DNA of 64,000 nt from JAOZTV01 sp965371805 (GCA_965371805.1 CBDUZW010000006.1:57080-121079); one strand, 5' to 3'; numbered from the stretch's first letter, positions 19,522 through 29,595 are shown. The notes: generated from the sequence alone by a model not told the origin. Numbers and translations are program-made.

Positions 19522-19964
19522 TCCTTCTCCTTTTTTTCTATTATAAATGTGACTGGTCCATTATTTATAGATTCAATTTCCATCATTGCTCCAAAAACAC
19601 CCTCTTTTACTATAACTTTTTTTTTCAGGATACTATTGAATGTTTTATATAATAATTCTGCATCCTCAGGTTTCTTTGCATTTGAGAAATCGGGTCTTCT
19701 TCCTTTCTTCAGATATGATGCAAGTGTAAATTGGGATATGGATAAAATCTCTCCTTTTATATCAGCAATAGATTTATCCATTTTATTGTTTTCGTCTGGA
19801 AACATCCGTAGTTGGAGTACTTTGTTAGCAACGAATTCAATGTCACTTAAGCTATCATTTTTCTCAATCCCAACATACAAAAGTAAACCACTTCCAATCT
19901 TGCCCTGTAGCTTTTTATCAATTTTTACAGATGCTTGTTTGACTTTCTGTACGACTAGTCTCAT
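19518..19964 (-). CDS. dtd: D-aminoacyl-tRNA deacylase
   Basis: Cleaves D-amino acids (and Gly-tRNA-Ala) from mischarged tRNA in the cytoplasm. 148 residues, the normal DTD size. It starts MRLVVQKVKQASV and carries SQFTL and NGPVTF, the latter near the Gly-cisPro-type substrate pocket. It overlaps the TPR gene upstream by 1 base (stop/start) and the acetyltransferase downstream by 4. Confidence 0.95.
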   Translation of the reverse strand: MRLVVQKVKQASVKIDKKLQGKIGSGLLLYVGIEKNDSLSDIEFVANKVLQLRMFPDENNKMDKSIADIKGEILSISQFTLASYLKKGRRPDFSNAKKPEDAELLYKTFNSILKKKVIVKEGVFGAMMEIESINNGPVTFIIEKKEKE

Positions 19965-21100
19965 TATTTTTTCATACTCCTTTCCAAAAGAGAAATTCTT
20001 TTTCTAATCCAATTATGATGTTTAAAATCATAATTTTTCCCCTTCTGTTGTTTATATAAATGTTCGAAGAATTTATAGTAATCTAAAGCTGAATTATAGT
20101 CTTTAAGGTTATCATAAATTAAACCTGAATAGTAGTAGGGTTCAATTTTATTACGCTTCAATTTGATGATGCTTTTGAAGATCAGAAGAGACTCTTCAAG
20201 TCGTTTTAAATGGAAAAGACATAATCCTTTATAAGTTAAGATTTCAACATTTCTATTAAGTTTCTGCAGGATTAATTCAAAATGTTGAAGTGCTTTTGAG
20301 TAATTCTTTTCTCTAAAAAGTAGTATTCCTAACACATTATTAAAAAAAACATCCTCTTTATAATTTTCCAGTGCATCTATTGTATATGCTTTTAGAAGAA
20401 CAAAATTATTGGTTTTTTTATAACATTTATAAATACTCAAATACAAATCTTTATTTTTTTTAATTTTTAATGCTTTTTTAAAGTATGAAACTGCTTCCGT
20501 ATATTTTTTCTGCTTATATAGTTCCTCTCCCTTCAAAGTAAATCCAGCAAACTTAGAGACTTTTTTAACTCTTGGATTTTTTTGTTTTTTCCTTTTCTTT
20601 TTAGAAACAAGTTCAATCTTCTGTTTAAAAACAGGAAAAGTTTTACTTTTAGTTCTATATGTATTCTTTTTTTGCTTTTTATATATTTTTTCTGGAATAA
20701 AGGATGCTTTTTTTATATCTCTATCTTTTGATTTTTTTATAAACTTAGCTCTCTCTATAAGTTCATTCTGAGTATTCTTACCGGTATCTAAATCCTTTAC
20801 TATTAATTTCTCTTGTTTTATTATAACAGGAACCTTTTTTTTAGTTTTAAAAGTTTTTTTATTTATAATGAAATTATTTTTATTTATCTTTACGGGTCTT
20901 TTTATTAACAATGTAGTTGTAATAGATATTATTATTATAAGAAGTAAAAATAATCCTAATCTGATATAATGCTTTTTTTTGGATTTGAATATATTTTGAT
21001 CAGAAAAACCTTCTGTTTGCAGCTCTTCAGGTTTATTTGAATTCTGGATTATATTCCGTTCATGTTGTACTTTTTTTAGTGCATCTTGTATTAAACTCAT
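19964..21100 (-). CDS. Membrane-anchored TPR protein (MshN/GspB-like)
   Basis: Starts MSLIQDALKKVQ, the typical cytoplasmic tag of GspB/MshN proteins that pair with ExeA/MshM ATPases. One transmembrane segment (about 45-66, LGLFLLLIIIISITTTLLI) follows. A very Lys-rich periplasmic linker runs to about 195, then TPR-like repeats (GEELYKQKKYTEAVSYFKKA and three more) to the end. It probably links the ExeA-like ATPase to the cell wall or secretin. Overlaps the ATPase gene by 4 bases. Confidence 0.78.
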   Translation of the reverse strand: MSLIQDALKKVQHERNIIQNSNKPEELQTEGFSDQNIFKSKKKHYIRLGLFLLLIIIISITTTLLIKRPVKINKNNFIINKKTFKTKKKVPVIIKQEKLIVKDLDTGKNTQNELIERAKFIKKSKDRDIKKASFIPEKIYKKQKKNTYRTKSKTFPVFKQKIELVSKKKRKKQKNPRVKKVSKFAGFTLKGEELYKQKKYTEAVSYFKKALKIKKNKDLYLSIYKCYKKTNNFVLLKAYTIDALENYKEDVFFNNVLGILLFREKNYSKALQHFELILQKLNRNVEILTYKGLCLFHLKRLEESLLIFKSIIKLKRNKIEPYYYSGLIYDNLKDYNSALDYYKFFEHLYKQQKGKNYDFKHHNWIRKRISLLERSMKK

Positions 21101-21996
21101 ATCCCTTCCTCTAGTGAGAGGTTCTCTGCGATAATATCATCAATGCTCTTAGTTTCCAATTTTATTATTTTTTCAATTTTATCTAATTTTTCTCCAAAAA
21201 GACTTTCTTTTGCCCGTTTAACTGTTCTCCAGTCGATGGTGGTTTTTTCACTTACAAATCCAGCAATCAGGCATCTATTAGCAATCATATTAATCAATCT
21301 TGGAACCCCTTTAGAAAAATTATAGACTTCTTTTATAGCTAACTTTGTAAAAGTTATCTCTTTTTTGGGTTTCCCTTTTTTTATTCTATGATACAAATAT
21401 TCCTTAATTTCACTCTTCTTTAATGGATTCAGATAAAATCTTACCGTTATTCGTTGATTTAATTGCCTTAATTCCTCCAAAGCCAGTTTTTGCAGCAATT
21501 CTTCTTGACCCATCAATAAAATCTGAATCAATTTTTCCTTATCAGTTTCAATATTTGAAAGTATCCTTAGTTGTTCAAGGGTTTCTACTGGTAGGTTTTG
21601 AGCCTCATCAATTATTATCAATGCTGTTTTCCCTTTGATTGAGACTTCATTTAATAAGAATTCATTAAGTTGAGTTATAAGTTCATTTGTGCTATTTCCC
21701 TCGGGTATTATCCCAAGGTCCCAAAGGATGTTTTTCAATAGTTCAAAAAATTCCTGGAAAGGATTTAGAATTAGCGAATAGATTATATTATCTTCAAGTT
21801 TATTTACTAAAACCCTGGATATTGTAGTCTTTCCTGTTCCTATTCCTCCAGCTAATAATAAAAACCCTTCACTTTCTGAAATCCCATAAATTAAATGTTC
21901 AAGAGCGTCAATATGATCCTTGGAAAAGTAAAAAAAATCCGGATCAGGGGTTAGTGAAAAAGGTTTTTCTTCAAAGCCATAATATTTATTTATCAT
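21097..21996 (-). CDS. ExeA/GspA/MshM-like AAA ATPase
   Basis: Begins MINKYYGFEEKPFSLTPDP, the family hallmark, so I choose ATG 21996 instead of one 22 codons upstream inside the secretin gene. Walker A is AGGIGTGKTT, Walker B is ALIIIDEAQNLP, and arginine-finger region LRQLNQRITVRF follows. Relatives help insert the secretin through peptidoglycan in type II secretion and MSHA pili. About 300 residues, with no C-terminal membrane or peptidoglycan-binding part; that role probably falls to the TPR protein encoded next. Confidence 0.85.
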   Translation of the reverse strand: MINKYYGFEEKPFSLTPDPDFFYFSKDHIDALEHLIYGISESEGFLLLAGGIGTGKTTISRVLVNKLEDNIIYSLILNPFQEFFELLKNILWDLGIIPEGNSTNELITQLNEFLLNEVSIKGKTALIIIDEAQNLPVETLEQLRILSNIETDKEKLIQILLMGQEELLQKLALEELRQLNQRITVRFYLNPLKKSEIKEYLYHRIKKGKPKKEITFTKLAIKEVYNFSKGVPRLINMIANRCLIAGFVSEKTTIDWRTVKRAKESLFGEKLDKIEKIIKLETKSIDDIIAENLSLEEGI

Positions 21997-23803
21997 CTTG
22001 TTTTTTTTTATAGGGAAATAGTTCCCCTTTAATGCCCTTTTTCGGGGTTTCAACATCTCCAAGATGGAGTGGGATAGTTGCTTTTTGAATCCTTGTTTTT
22101 TCCTGCTCTGTCAGTTCCTGTCCCTTTTTTCCTGATATAATATGAGGGGTTATAAGTATAATAAGTTCAGTCTTATCAATTGTCTGTTCAGTTCTTCTAA
22201 AAAGATTTCCGATTAACGGTAGTTTGTACAAAAATGGAACCCCTTTAATGACTTCATTTTTTCTTTCTTTAATAATTCCGGCTATAACCAGGGTTTGACC
22301 ATCTTTAAGTTTTGCAATAGTATCAATACTTCTTCTATCAATAACCGGCTGCATTGATGTAGCTCCCGCAACTGAAAACTGTCTGACCTCTAAAAGTTCT
22401 GAAATATCAGGATTTATACTTAATATTATTTCTCCATTTGAGTTTATCTGAGGAATTATGTCCATAACAATCCCAATTGGAACGACCTGTACATTTATTG
22501 TTGGTGCTGAAACTGTCCCTGTTACTCCCTGAGATACCTGCGTTTCTAAACTAAAATAAACTTCCTCTCTGACTACACGGATAACTGCTTTTTCATTATT
22601 TAATGTTGACACTCTGGGGCTTGCAAGTACTTTGAGATTGCCTTGTTTGGATATTGCATCAATCACCAGGTCAACGATATTATTTGTTATTGCAAACTGG
22701 AATGCACCTGCTGTACCGGGCTGCATACCTTGATCAGATATAGATCCTGGAGTAAAGTCCATAATTTGAGATGGAAGTGTTCTTTTCCCGTCTAAAGTAC
22801 CACGGAACTTCGTTCCATTAAAAATACTACCCCAATCGATACCCATTTGGTAACCTTTGCTTAGATTAACCTCCATGATTTTTGCTTCGATCCAGACCTG
22901 TCTCTGAGCGGAACCCTCGAATTTTTCTATAAATTCGGCAATTTTTTCAATACCCTGCTTATATGCATTTACCATAATGATGCCTGTTTCAGGGCTTATA
23001 ATAAGTTTTTTTCCAGAATTGTCTGAATAAGCAAATGAAACAGGGACTTCACCTTCTCCTCCAGTTGAGGACTCCTTAGATGAATCTGCTTTATCCACAG
23101 TACCAAAAACTAAAACTTTTAAACTTTCAATAAAAGTTGCCCACATCGTGTTTTTATAATCAACTTTAATTTCATTTGTACTTTGATTCCCGCCACCGGA
23201 ACTCCCGCCTCCGGAACTTCCGCCACTTGAACCACCGGAACTTCCGCCACTTGAACCACCAGAACTCCCACTCCCTCCAGATCTAGTAGAAAAGGAAACC
23301 TGTCTGGAACCGGTTCGTCCTGATGATAGATAATTAAAATTAAAATAACGGATTAATAAGGGTTCCTTGTAGATATGTATGTTTTTACCTTTCCATTCAT
23401 ATTTAAGTTTTAACGGAGGTAAAATGAAATTCAGGATTTCTTTCAGAGTTGCATTCTTCAAATCCATAACCGGTATAGTTCCTGAAATTCCTGCATCCAT
23501 GATCAAACCAATTTCAGTATCTTTTACGAGGGCCAATAGAACATTTTGAATATCGCTGCTCTGCAGGCTGAGATTATATATTTTTTTCTCTGCTAAGGAT
23601 ATTGCTTTATTTACTATTTTCGGCTCTGGTAGCGATGGCAGTGAATTATTAATAAGATCGTCTGAAGGAGGATCTGGAGATGTTATTTGTTCTCTCTGCT
23701 CATTTTTTTTTTCGGGTAATGATTTAAGTTCAACTTTTTTTATCCCGCTGCATCCTGCTAAAAAAATCAGTAGGAAAATATATAACAAACCTTTGTTCTT
23801 CAC
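21986..23803 (-). CDS. Secretin (GspD/PilQ/MshL family), lipoprotein
   Basis: Outer-membrane channel for a pilus or secretion machine. An N-terminal lipoprotein signal with lipobox LAGC (Cys18) is followed by a STN-like domain near 60-150 (IQNVLLALVKDTEIGLIMDA). A long Gly/Ser linker covers about 170-205. The secretin core starts at VWIEAKIMEVNLSKGYQMGI and carries VPFLYKLPLIGNLF near the C-terminus. A short Lys-rich tail follows. The Gly/Ser tract is encoded by short direct repeats and is likely variable in length. Overlaps the PilP-like gene by 4 bases. Confidence 0.9.
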   Translation of the reverse strand: MKNKGLLYIFLLIFLAGCSGIKKVELKSLPEKKNEQREQITSPDPPSDDLINNSLPSLPEPKIVNKAISLAEKKIYNLSLQSSDIQNVLLALVKDTEIGLIMDAGISGTIPVMDLKNATLKEILNFILPPLKLKYEWKGKNIHIYKEPLLIRYFNFNYLSSGRTGSRQVSFSTRSGGSGSSGGSSGGSSGGSSGGSSGGGSSGGGNQSTNEIKVDYKNTMWATFIESLKVLVFGTVDKADSSKESSTGGEGEVPVSFAYSDNSGKKLIISPETGIIMVNAYKQGIEKIAEFIEKFEGSAQRQVWIEAKIMEVNLSKGYQMGIDWGSIFNGTKFRGTLDGKRTLPSQIMDFTPGSISDQGMQPGTAGAFQFAITNNIVDLVIDAISKQGNLKVLASPRVSTLNNEKAVIRVVREEVYFSLETQVSQGVTGTVSAPTINVQVVPIGIVMDIIPQINSNGEIILSINPDISELLEVRQFSVAGATSMQPVIDRRSIDTIAKLKDGQTLVIAGIIKERKNEVIKGVPFLYKLPLIGNLFRRTEQTIDKTELIILITPHIISGKKGQELTEQEKTRIQKATIPLHLGDVETPKKGIKGELFPYKKKQDDK

Positions 23804-24411
23804 GAATTACCTCCAATTTTCTTTTTTATCCATCCTTTATAACTGCCCTGATTTACTGTAAGGATAATAGTCTCTTCATTCAATTTTAAGAAAACTTTGT
23901 TTTTTTCAATTTTTGTAACTACTGCGTTGTCTATGCTTTCACCTTTTCTATACAATCTATTATTTATTATTGCTATAGTAATATTGTCTTTTATAAGTTC
24001 TATTATACCATTAAGTGTCAATAGAGGTCTTATAAACTCTTTTTTAGATTCTGTTGCTTCGACCTTTTTAGTTTTTTGGTACTTGAAAAAATTTTCTCCT
24101 ATAGCGCCTGATATTTCTATTTTAGGGCTTTCTATATAGGGATCGACTCTTTTTAAAAGACCAGGTGAGTAAATATCAATGATCATTCTGTTCGAAGAAT
24201 CATCTATGCTTTCTGAGTTGTTTTTATTAGCTGCACTATTATCAATAGCAGCTGGTCTTGGTGCGGGTCGGTTATTATTAGTATTAGATTTAACAAATCG
24301 GGCAGTCTTGTTCTTCTTGATATTGCTATCATCTTCTCTTAAAAATATTTGATAAATGACCACAACTACAGCTACAATTGATAGAACAAAAGCAAGTATT
24401 TTATTATTCAT
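23800..24411 (-). CDS. PilP/GspC/MshK-like periplasmic protein
   Basis: Bitopic inner-membrane protein: one TM near the start (ILAFVLSIVAVVVVIYQIFL), a disordered Pro/Asn/Ala linker, and a C-terminal HR/PilP-like strand domain (LLTLNGIIELIKDNITIAIINNRLYRKGESI). This domain type docks the inner platform to the secretin. I use ATG 24411 (MNNKIL); an ATG six codons upstream is possible. Position between PilO and the secretin supports the call. Confidence 0.72.
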   Translation of the reverse strand: MNNKILAFVLSIVAVVVVIYQIFLREDDSNIKKNKTARFVKSNTNNNRPAPRPAAIDNSAANKNNSESIDDSSNRMIIDIYSPGLLKRVDPYIESPKIEISGAIGENFFKYQKTKKVEATESKKEFIRPLLTLNGIIELIKDNITIAIINNRLYRKGESIDNAVVTKIEKNKVFLKLNEETIILTVNQGSYKGWIKKKIGGNS

Positions 24412-25036
24412 TATTTTTTGTCCTATCATTTATATAATATACTTTAATGGTCAATTTAAAGTTTGTTGACACTTCAAGTCCTTTTATTGAAATAAAAAGA
24501 TCACCCCAGGTAATATGGTTTATAAAATTTAATACATCTTTTAATTCCCCGTTAAAGCTGAGCTTTATTAGTTTCTCTTCTAATTTTGGAATCAATTGTG
24601 ATAATAATCCATTGGATTTGTTTTTTTTTATATCAGTTGTGTTTCTATACTGTCCTCGGGATATGTCATTTCCTGTTTCAGTTGTAATCTGGAGATCAAT
24701 AATTTTATCACCCTTTTGTTTTTCATAATATTGGATATGGTCATAAATTTTTCGATAGAAATGTATCATGTTCTCTTTATTATTAACGATATAGAATTTG
24801 TCATTAAAACGCTTTATCATATTCTCCATAAGTTTAATCTCAAAAATATTTGTTCTATGGAATTTACTTTTGTCTCTTTTATATTTTGCTACTATTCTTT
24901 TTAATTCTTTTATTTTTTTATTTGAATTATAAATATATCTGTTTGTTGGAAAAAAATATAATAAACCCCATAATATAATTGATAAAAGTATTGCGGAGAT
25001 AATTGAAACCTTAATATAGAGATACTTATTTATCAT
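24404..25036 (-). CDS. PilO/MshJ/GspM-like inner-membrane protein
   Basis: 210 residues: a TM helix at about 8-30 (ISAILLSIILWGLLYFF), a coiled coil (SNKKIKELKRIVAKYKRDK) and a ferredoxin-like periplasmic domain (LIKLSFNGELKDVLNFINHI, YINDRT end). In type IV pili PilO dimerises with PilN. Sequence is divergent, so the call rests on topology and gene order. Confidence 0.7.
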   Translation of the reverse strand: MINKYLYIKVSIISAILLSIILWGLLYFFPTNRYIYNSNKKIKELKRIVAKYKRDKSKFHRTNIFEIKLMENMIKRFNDKFYIVNNKENMIHFYRKIYDHIQYYEKQKGDKIIDLQITTETGNDISRGQYRNTTDIKKNKSNGLLSQLIPKLEEKLIKLSFNGELKDVLNFINHITWGDLFISIKGLEVSTNFKLTIKVYYINDRTKNNE

Positions 25037-25040
25037 CTGA

Positions 25041-26549
25041 TTATTCTTCCATTACTAATTCTCTCTCACCTTGAATAATAAAATTCCATGATATTTTATT
25101 TTTATCTCTTGTAACATTTGATGAACTTGGGGAGGTAAAATTACTTACATTTATTCTATTCAAATCTTTAATTTTTTTTAGAAGAATACCAAATTCAGTC
25201 AATGACCCATTAATACTATCTGCATAAATCTTTCCATCTATAGAAAACTCTAATTTTCCGTCTGTATATATAATGTTTAGTTTTATAATCTTAATAGATA
25301 ATTCATTGCTGACTGTCAGGCTTAACTCCCTTATGAAATCTGCTGTTTGAAATGATACTTTTTTTGGCGTTTCCATAAGAATGATTTTTTCATAATATTC
25401 TTTCCTTTTTTTTCTGACTTTCATGATGTTGTCAATTTGAGTTTGTAGAATATTATGCTCAGTTTCAATTTTCTTTAAATCATCTCTATAAATATTTTTC
25501 TGTTTTTGATAAAATGTTGTTACTACAGCTAGTGTAACGAAAATTGCAAGCCCGATCAAACTGAATACGAGGATTTGTCTTGGAAAATTTTCTTTATCTG
25601 TAAATTCCTTCGGATACAGATCTATGAAGTCTTTTTTTATAATAGAGTTTGCAGTTGTAATTGTTATGAAAAACATTGATATAAATTCATTTTCATCTTT
25701 TAAATTCTGAGGATATATAACCTTATAATTTGTTTCTATATTACTAATTAGAGTTGAATTTAAAGGCTGATTTTCATTAATAAAATCATTGAGGATAGAT
25801 AAATTCTGATTAGAACCATATATTATTGCTTCATCAATACTTACATTTTTGTTTTTTTGTTTAAAATATTGAAATGTTCTGGAAAATTCAGTAGAGATCC
25901 TTGAAAAATCTTTATCAGTAATAGATGTGTCACCAACTAACTTAAACTGAAACTCACGGTTCAGTGACCACGTATTCTTGTTAAAAATATTCATGTTGAT
26001 CTTATTACTCATCATATCTATAACTACGATTCCATTTACATCCCCATCTGTCTGTGGAAGAAAACTATCCCCAATAAAAGATTCTATACTGTGAATTTCA
26101 GGTATCACTTTTACTGCGAGAATTCCATTTGCTTTAAGATTATTAAGCATATCCCAAATGTCATCTTTCTGGATATAATAAACTATCACCTCTGTCTTTT
26201 TTTCGTTTTTTTCAAAAATTTGTGAGCCGATTTTAAAATCAAAAATTATTTCTTCAGTCGAGTCCGTATTTTTTTGAATTTCTCTTGGTATAATTTTCCT
26301 TATTTCTTTTTCTGGAATTGAAGGAAAATAAAACGTTTGATACTTCATAATAGATCTTGGAGGGATTATTATTGCTGGAATATTTTCAAGTTTTTCCTCA
26401 CTAAGTTTTTTTGCTACAGCGAGTATTGAGTCATTTTCGTCAGCAGTTGGAATAAAATAAGCTGATATAATATTGATAGATTTTTTTATATTCGTGTTTA
26501 GTATTTTTATTTCAGAATCATTTGAAAGGTCAATAACAAGAAATCTCAC
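25041..26549 (-). CDS. PilM-PilN fusion (GspL-like) pilus assembly protein
   Basis: 502 residues. Residues 1-320 resemble the actin-like PilM/GspL cytoplasmic domain (FLVIDLSNDSEIKI, PEIHSIESF, IVVIDMMSNKINMNIF). After DLYPKEF, a TM helix (ILVFSLIGLAIFVTLAVVTT, about 332-351) and coiled coil lead into a PilN-type periplasmic domain. PilM and PilN are separate in most type IV pilus operons; a single chain is the GspL/MshI style. It overlaps the GspF-like gene by 4 bases. Confidence 0.75.
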   Translation of the reverse strand: MRFLVIDLSNDSEIKILNTNIKKSINIISAYFIPTADENDSILAVAKKLSEEKLENIPAIIIPPRSIMKYQTFYFPSIPEKEIRKIIPREIQKNTDSTEEIIFDFKIGSQIFEKNEKKTEVIVYYIQKDDIWDMLNNLKANGILAVKVIPEIHSIESFIGDSFLPQTDGDVNGIVVIDMMSNKINMNIFNKNTWSLNREFQFKLVGDTSITDKDFSRISTEFSRTFQYFKQKNKNVSIDEAIIYGSNQNLSILNDFINENQPLNSTLISNIETNYKVIYPQNLKDENEFISMFFITITTANSIIKKDFIDLYPKEFTDKENFPRQILVFSLIGLAIFVTLAVVTTFYQKQKNIYRDDLKKIETEHNILQTQIDNIMKVRKKRKEYYEKIILMETPKKVSFQTADFIRELSLTVSNELSIKIIKLNIIYTDGKLEFSIDGKIYADSINGSLTEFGILLKKIKDLNRINVSNFTSPSSSNVTRDKNKISWNFIIQGERELVMEE

Positions 26550-27757
26550 CTGTTAGCTCCCATCGCTGAGGTAAGTTTATAAATTGGCAGGAAAATAGAC
26601 AGGGCAATAAATAATACAATACCTCCCATTGCAATTATCAATATAGGTTCAAATGCTGCAAATATCTTATTGATTGTTTGAGGGACCTCTTTGTCGTAAT
26701 ACTGAGAAACTTTATGTAATGAAGTGTCAAGTTTCCCTGTACTTTCTCCAACCTGAATCATTCTTAATATAAGCGGAGGGAAAATCTTTTCTTTAACTAA
26801 AGCGTCATAAATAGAAGAGCCTTTCTCGATATCCTCGCTGCATCTATGAATGGCTCTCTTTAAAACTTCATTACCAACAATATCCTGTAATATAGAAAAG
26901 GATTCTAAAACACCTATCCCGGAGGAGTAGAGCATACTGAAATAATGTGCAAATTTTGAAAGGATAATTTTTTTTTGAAGTTTTCCCAGAAGTGGAGTTT
27001 TTAGCTTAAGTGAATCCCAGAAATGTTTTCCATTGTCATATTTATTTGAAACAATATATATGATAATAAAGGCCACCAGTCCTAAGAACATCCAGACAAG
27101 ATATTCGGAGAAAAATTCTGATATTTTTATAAGTATTCTTGTAGGCGCAGGAAGTTCGACTCCAAAACCTGTTAAAACCGGGATGAATTTCGGGAGCGTA
27201 ACTGTCATCATTATGACTATAACCCCGATTATCATTGAAATTAGGAACATGGGATAGATTGAAGCCTGGCGGATCTGGGCTAAAAGCTCTTCCTGCCATT
27301 CTATGAATCGAACCAGATCATTTAGAACTTTATCAAGATTTCCTGTTGCTTCTCCTGTTGATACAACAGAGATATATATTGGTGAAAATGCTTTCGGGTG
27401 TTTCGAAAATGCTTCTGAGAGTGATGTCCCGGACATTACCTGTCTTTCGATATCTCTGATCATTTTTGCAAATCTTATGTTTTCTGTTTCAGCAGCATAG
27501 TCGCTTATAGCAGAGATTACAGGAACACCAGCTTCTACTGAAGTTGCGAGATGATTCGTAAAAAGGATTATGTCTCTTCTTTTTATTTTTCCAAAGGAAA
27601 TAGATGCAGCTTCTAAATTTTTAATAATCTTGTTATCTATAAGGATCAAGTCCATTTCAGAAAGTTTTTCGGCCAGGCTTTGCTCAGATTCTGCAACCAG
27701 GATTCCCTCAACAGGTTTGCCTTCCATATCCCTGGCTTTGTACCTAAAGTTTGCCAT
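26546..27757 (-). CDS. GspF/PilC inner-membrane platform protein
   Basis: 403 residues with two T2SSF repeats. The first (FTNHLATSVEAGVPVISAI...) ends in TM pairs, the second starts FAHYFSMLYSSGIGVLESF. The last TM ends FIALSIFLPIYKLTSAMG, as usual. It is the platform moved by the GspE/PilB ATPase, whose gene lies immediately upstream (1-base overlap). Confidence 0.95.
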   Translation of the reverse strand: MANFRYKARDMEGKPVEGILVAESEQSLAEKLSEMDLILIDNKIIKNLEAASISFGKIKRRDIILFTNHLATSVEAGVPVISAISDYAAETENIRFAKMIRDIERQVMSGTSLSEAFSKHPKAFSPIYISVVSTGEATGNLDKVLNDLVRFIEWQEELLAQIRQASIYPMFLISMIIGVIVIMMTVTLPKFIPVLTGFGVELPAPTRILIKISEFFSEYLVWMFLGLVAFIIIYIVSNKYDNGKHFWDSLKLKTPLLGKLQKKIILSKFAHYFSMLYSSGIGVLESFSILQDIVGNEVLKRAIHRCSEDIEKGSSIYDALVKEKIFPPLILRMIQVGESTGKLDTSLHKVSQYYDKEVPQTINKIFAAFEPILIIAMGGIVLFIALSIFLPIYKLTSAMGANR

Positions 27758-29436
27758 TATATAGAGCCAACTGTAACTTTTATGGCTTCTTCAAGAGTGA
27801 TTATACCCATGTGAACTTTCTCCAAAGCATCTTCAAAAAGAGTTTTAAATCCCTCTTTTTTGGCCTGATCTATAATCTCCTGTGTTGTTGCCTGCTTTTC
27901 GATTAAATCTTTTATAGTACTGGAAATATTTAATATTTCATATATTCCAATTCTTCCTTTGTATCCAGTATTATTACACCTGTTGCAGCCTTTTGATTTA
28001 TAGAAGGTGTCTTGACTTTCTGTAATTTCTCTGGATTGATTATCAGGAACTGCTTCATTGTCAATTGTTGTTTTGCAGTATTCGCAAAGTTTTCTAACAA
28101 GTCTCTGAGCAATTATCATTATTACTGAAGATGAAATAAGAAATGGTTCAACACCCATATCCACCAATCTCATAATTGATGCAACAGAACTGTTTGTGTG
28201 AAGAGTAGAAAACACGAGATGTCCAGTAAGAGCAGCTCTTATAGACATATCTATTGTTTCCTTGTCACGCATCTCCCCAACAAGGATTACATCAGGGTCC
28301 TGTCTTAAAATTGTTCTTAATCCTACTGAAAAAGTAAAACCTATCTTTTCGTTAATTTGTGACTGTCTTATTATAGGGAATTCATATTCAACAGGATCTT
28401 CAAGGGTTATTATGTTTTTCTCAATTGAATTCAAAGATGACAACGCAGAGTAGAGTGAAGTCGTTTTACCAGATCCGGTAGGCCCTGTCACTAATATCAT
28501 CCCGAAAGGTTTGTCAATTGCAGATTTAAACAGTTTAATGTTTTCTTTATTCATTCCAAGTTTTTCAAGACCCAGTACAGCTTTGTCCTTATCGAGTAAC
28601 CTTAGAACAACATTCTCTCCATGTATCGTTGGGAAAAAAGAAACTCTGATATCAATTTCTCTTTTTCCCAGTTTAAATCTTATTCTTCCATCCTGAGGTT
28701 TTCTGGTTTCGGCTATATCTGTTTCAGATAGAATTTTTATTCTGGCAATTATTGCATTCTGGATCGGTTTTGGAATCGATGGTCCAAGTACTAGAATACC
28801 ATCAATTCTATATCGGATTCTCACAATTTTTTCTTCAGGTTCAATATGAATATCTGTTGAATTCTCTCTAATTCCCTTAATTATAAACTGATTTACAAGT
28901 TTTACTATTGGTGCTTCTTCAACAAATTTTGCGCCTGTATCATCATCACCCTCACTGCTTGCAAGTTGAATACTCTCTTCAATAAGTTCGTCAAGAGTTT
29001 CTCCACCGGAATAATATATTTCAAGTGCTGATAAGATATCAATCTCGGTTGCAGCTACAACATCAATAAAAAAACCTGTGCTTTTTTCTAATTCACTAAT
29101 AACATCTACATCAAAAATATTTTCCATAGCAATGGTTAAGGTTTGATCTTCAAGGCTAATGGGAATCAGTTTTTGTTTTCTTGCATATGTTTCATTTACT
29201 GTCTTAATTACTGAAGGTTCAATAAAAACACGATTTAAATTTATATGACTTACATTTGACTGTGCAGCAAGGGTAGTAGTTAATAGTTCGCTTGAAACAA
29301 ACCCCATATTTACAAGAACTTCACCTAACATTTCTCCGGTTCTTTTTTGTAATTTTAATGCAAGTTCAAGTTGTGGGAGTGTTAAAATCCCTAAATCTAC
29401 TAATCTCTCTCCTAATGGTTTTGGCTTCTTTTGCAT
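27757..29436 (-). CDS. GspE/PilB assembly ATPase
   Basis: Hexameric ATPase that drives pilin or pseudopilin polymerisation. It has an N-terminal MshEN/GspE-N domain (LGERLVDLGILTLPQLELAL), then Walker A GPTGSGKTTS, Asp box DIHIEPEE, Walker B ILVGEMRDKET and His box TGHLVFSTLHTN. A zinc-binding tetra-cysteine (CEYC...CNRC) is present. I prefer ATG 29436 (MQKKPKPLGERL) over 29454, which abuts a poly-T tract; neither has a good ribosome site. First gene of the pilus operon; no pilin gene lies in the window. Confidence 0.93.
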   Translation of the reverse strand: MQKKPKPLGERLVDLGILTLPQLELALKLQKRTGEMLGEVLVNMGFVSSELLTTTLAAQSNVSHINLNRVFIEPSVIKTVNETYARKQKLIPISLEDQTLTIAMENIFDVDVISELEKSTGFFIDVVAATEIDILSALEIYYSGGETLDELIEESIQLASSEGDDDTGAKFVEEAPIVKLVNQFIIKGIRENSTDIHIEPEEKIVRIRYRIDGILVLGPSIPKPIQNAIIARIKILSETDIAETRKPQDGRIRFKLGKREIDIRVSFFPTIHGENVVLRLLDKDKAVLGLEKLGMNKENIKLFKSAIDKPFGMILVTGPTGSGKTTSLYSALSSLNSIEKNIITLEDPVEYEFPIIRQSQINEKIGFTFSVGLRTILRQDPDVILVGEMRDKETIDMSIRAALTGHLVFSTLHTNSSVASIMRLVDMGVEPFLISSSVIMIIAQRLVRKLCEYCKTTIDNEAVPDNQSREITESQDTFYKSKGCNRCNNTGYKGRIGIYEILNISSTIKDLIEKQATTQEIIDQAKKEGFKTLFEDALEKVHMGIITLEEAIKVTVGSI

Positions 29437-29512
29437 AAGGTAAAACTTTAACATAAAAAAAAAAAAAAATCAAAGAAAACGCCTTGAAAAGTGAATAATT
29501 GACAATATGCTC

Positions 29513-29541
29513 TTGAAATTAAATTGCTTTTATTATATATT
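29513..29541 (+). promoter_or_regulatory. Probable sigma70-type promoter for the pseudokinase gene
   Basis: TTGAAA (29513-29518), 17-base spacer, TATATT (29536-29541), then an AGAGGAG ribosome site ahead of ATG 29596. It lies in the divergent gap with the pilus operon. Confidence 0.5.
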
Positions 29542-29595
29542 ATTATTGTGGCGTTATAAGTGAGAAGAAAAAGATAAAAAAGAGAGGAGAAATAT

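Noticed and set aside
21996..22062. Longer N-terminus for the ExeA-like ATPase
   Set aside because: The extra 22 residues come from within the secretin coding sequence, while family members begin at the MxxYYGFxxxPF motif.
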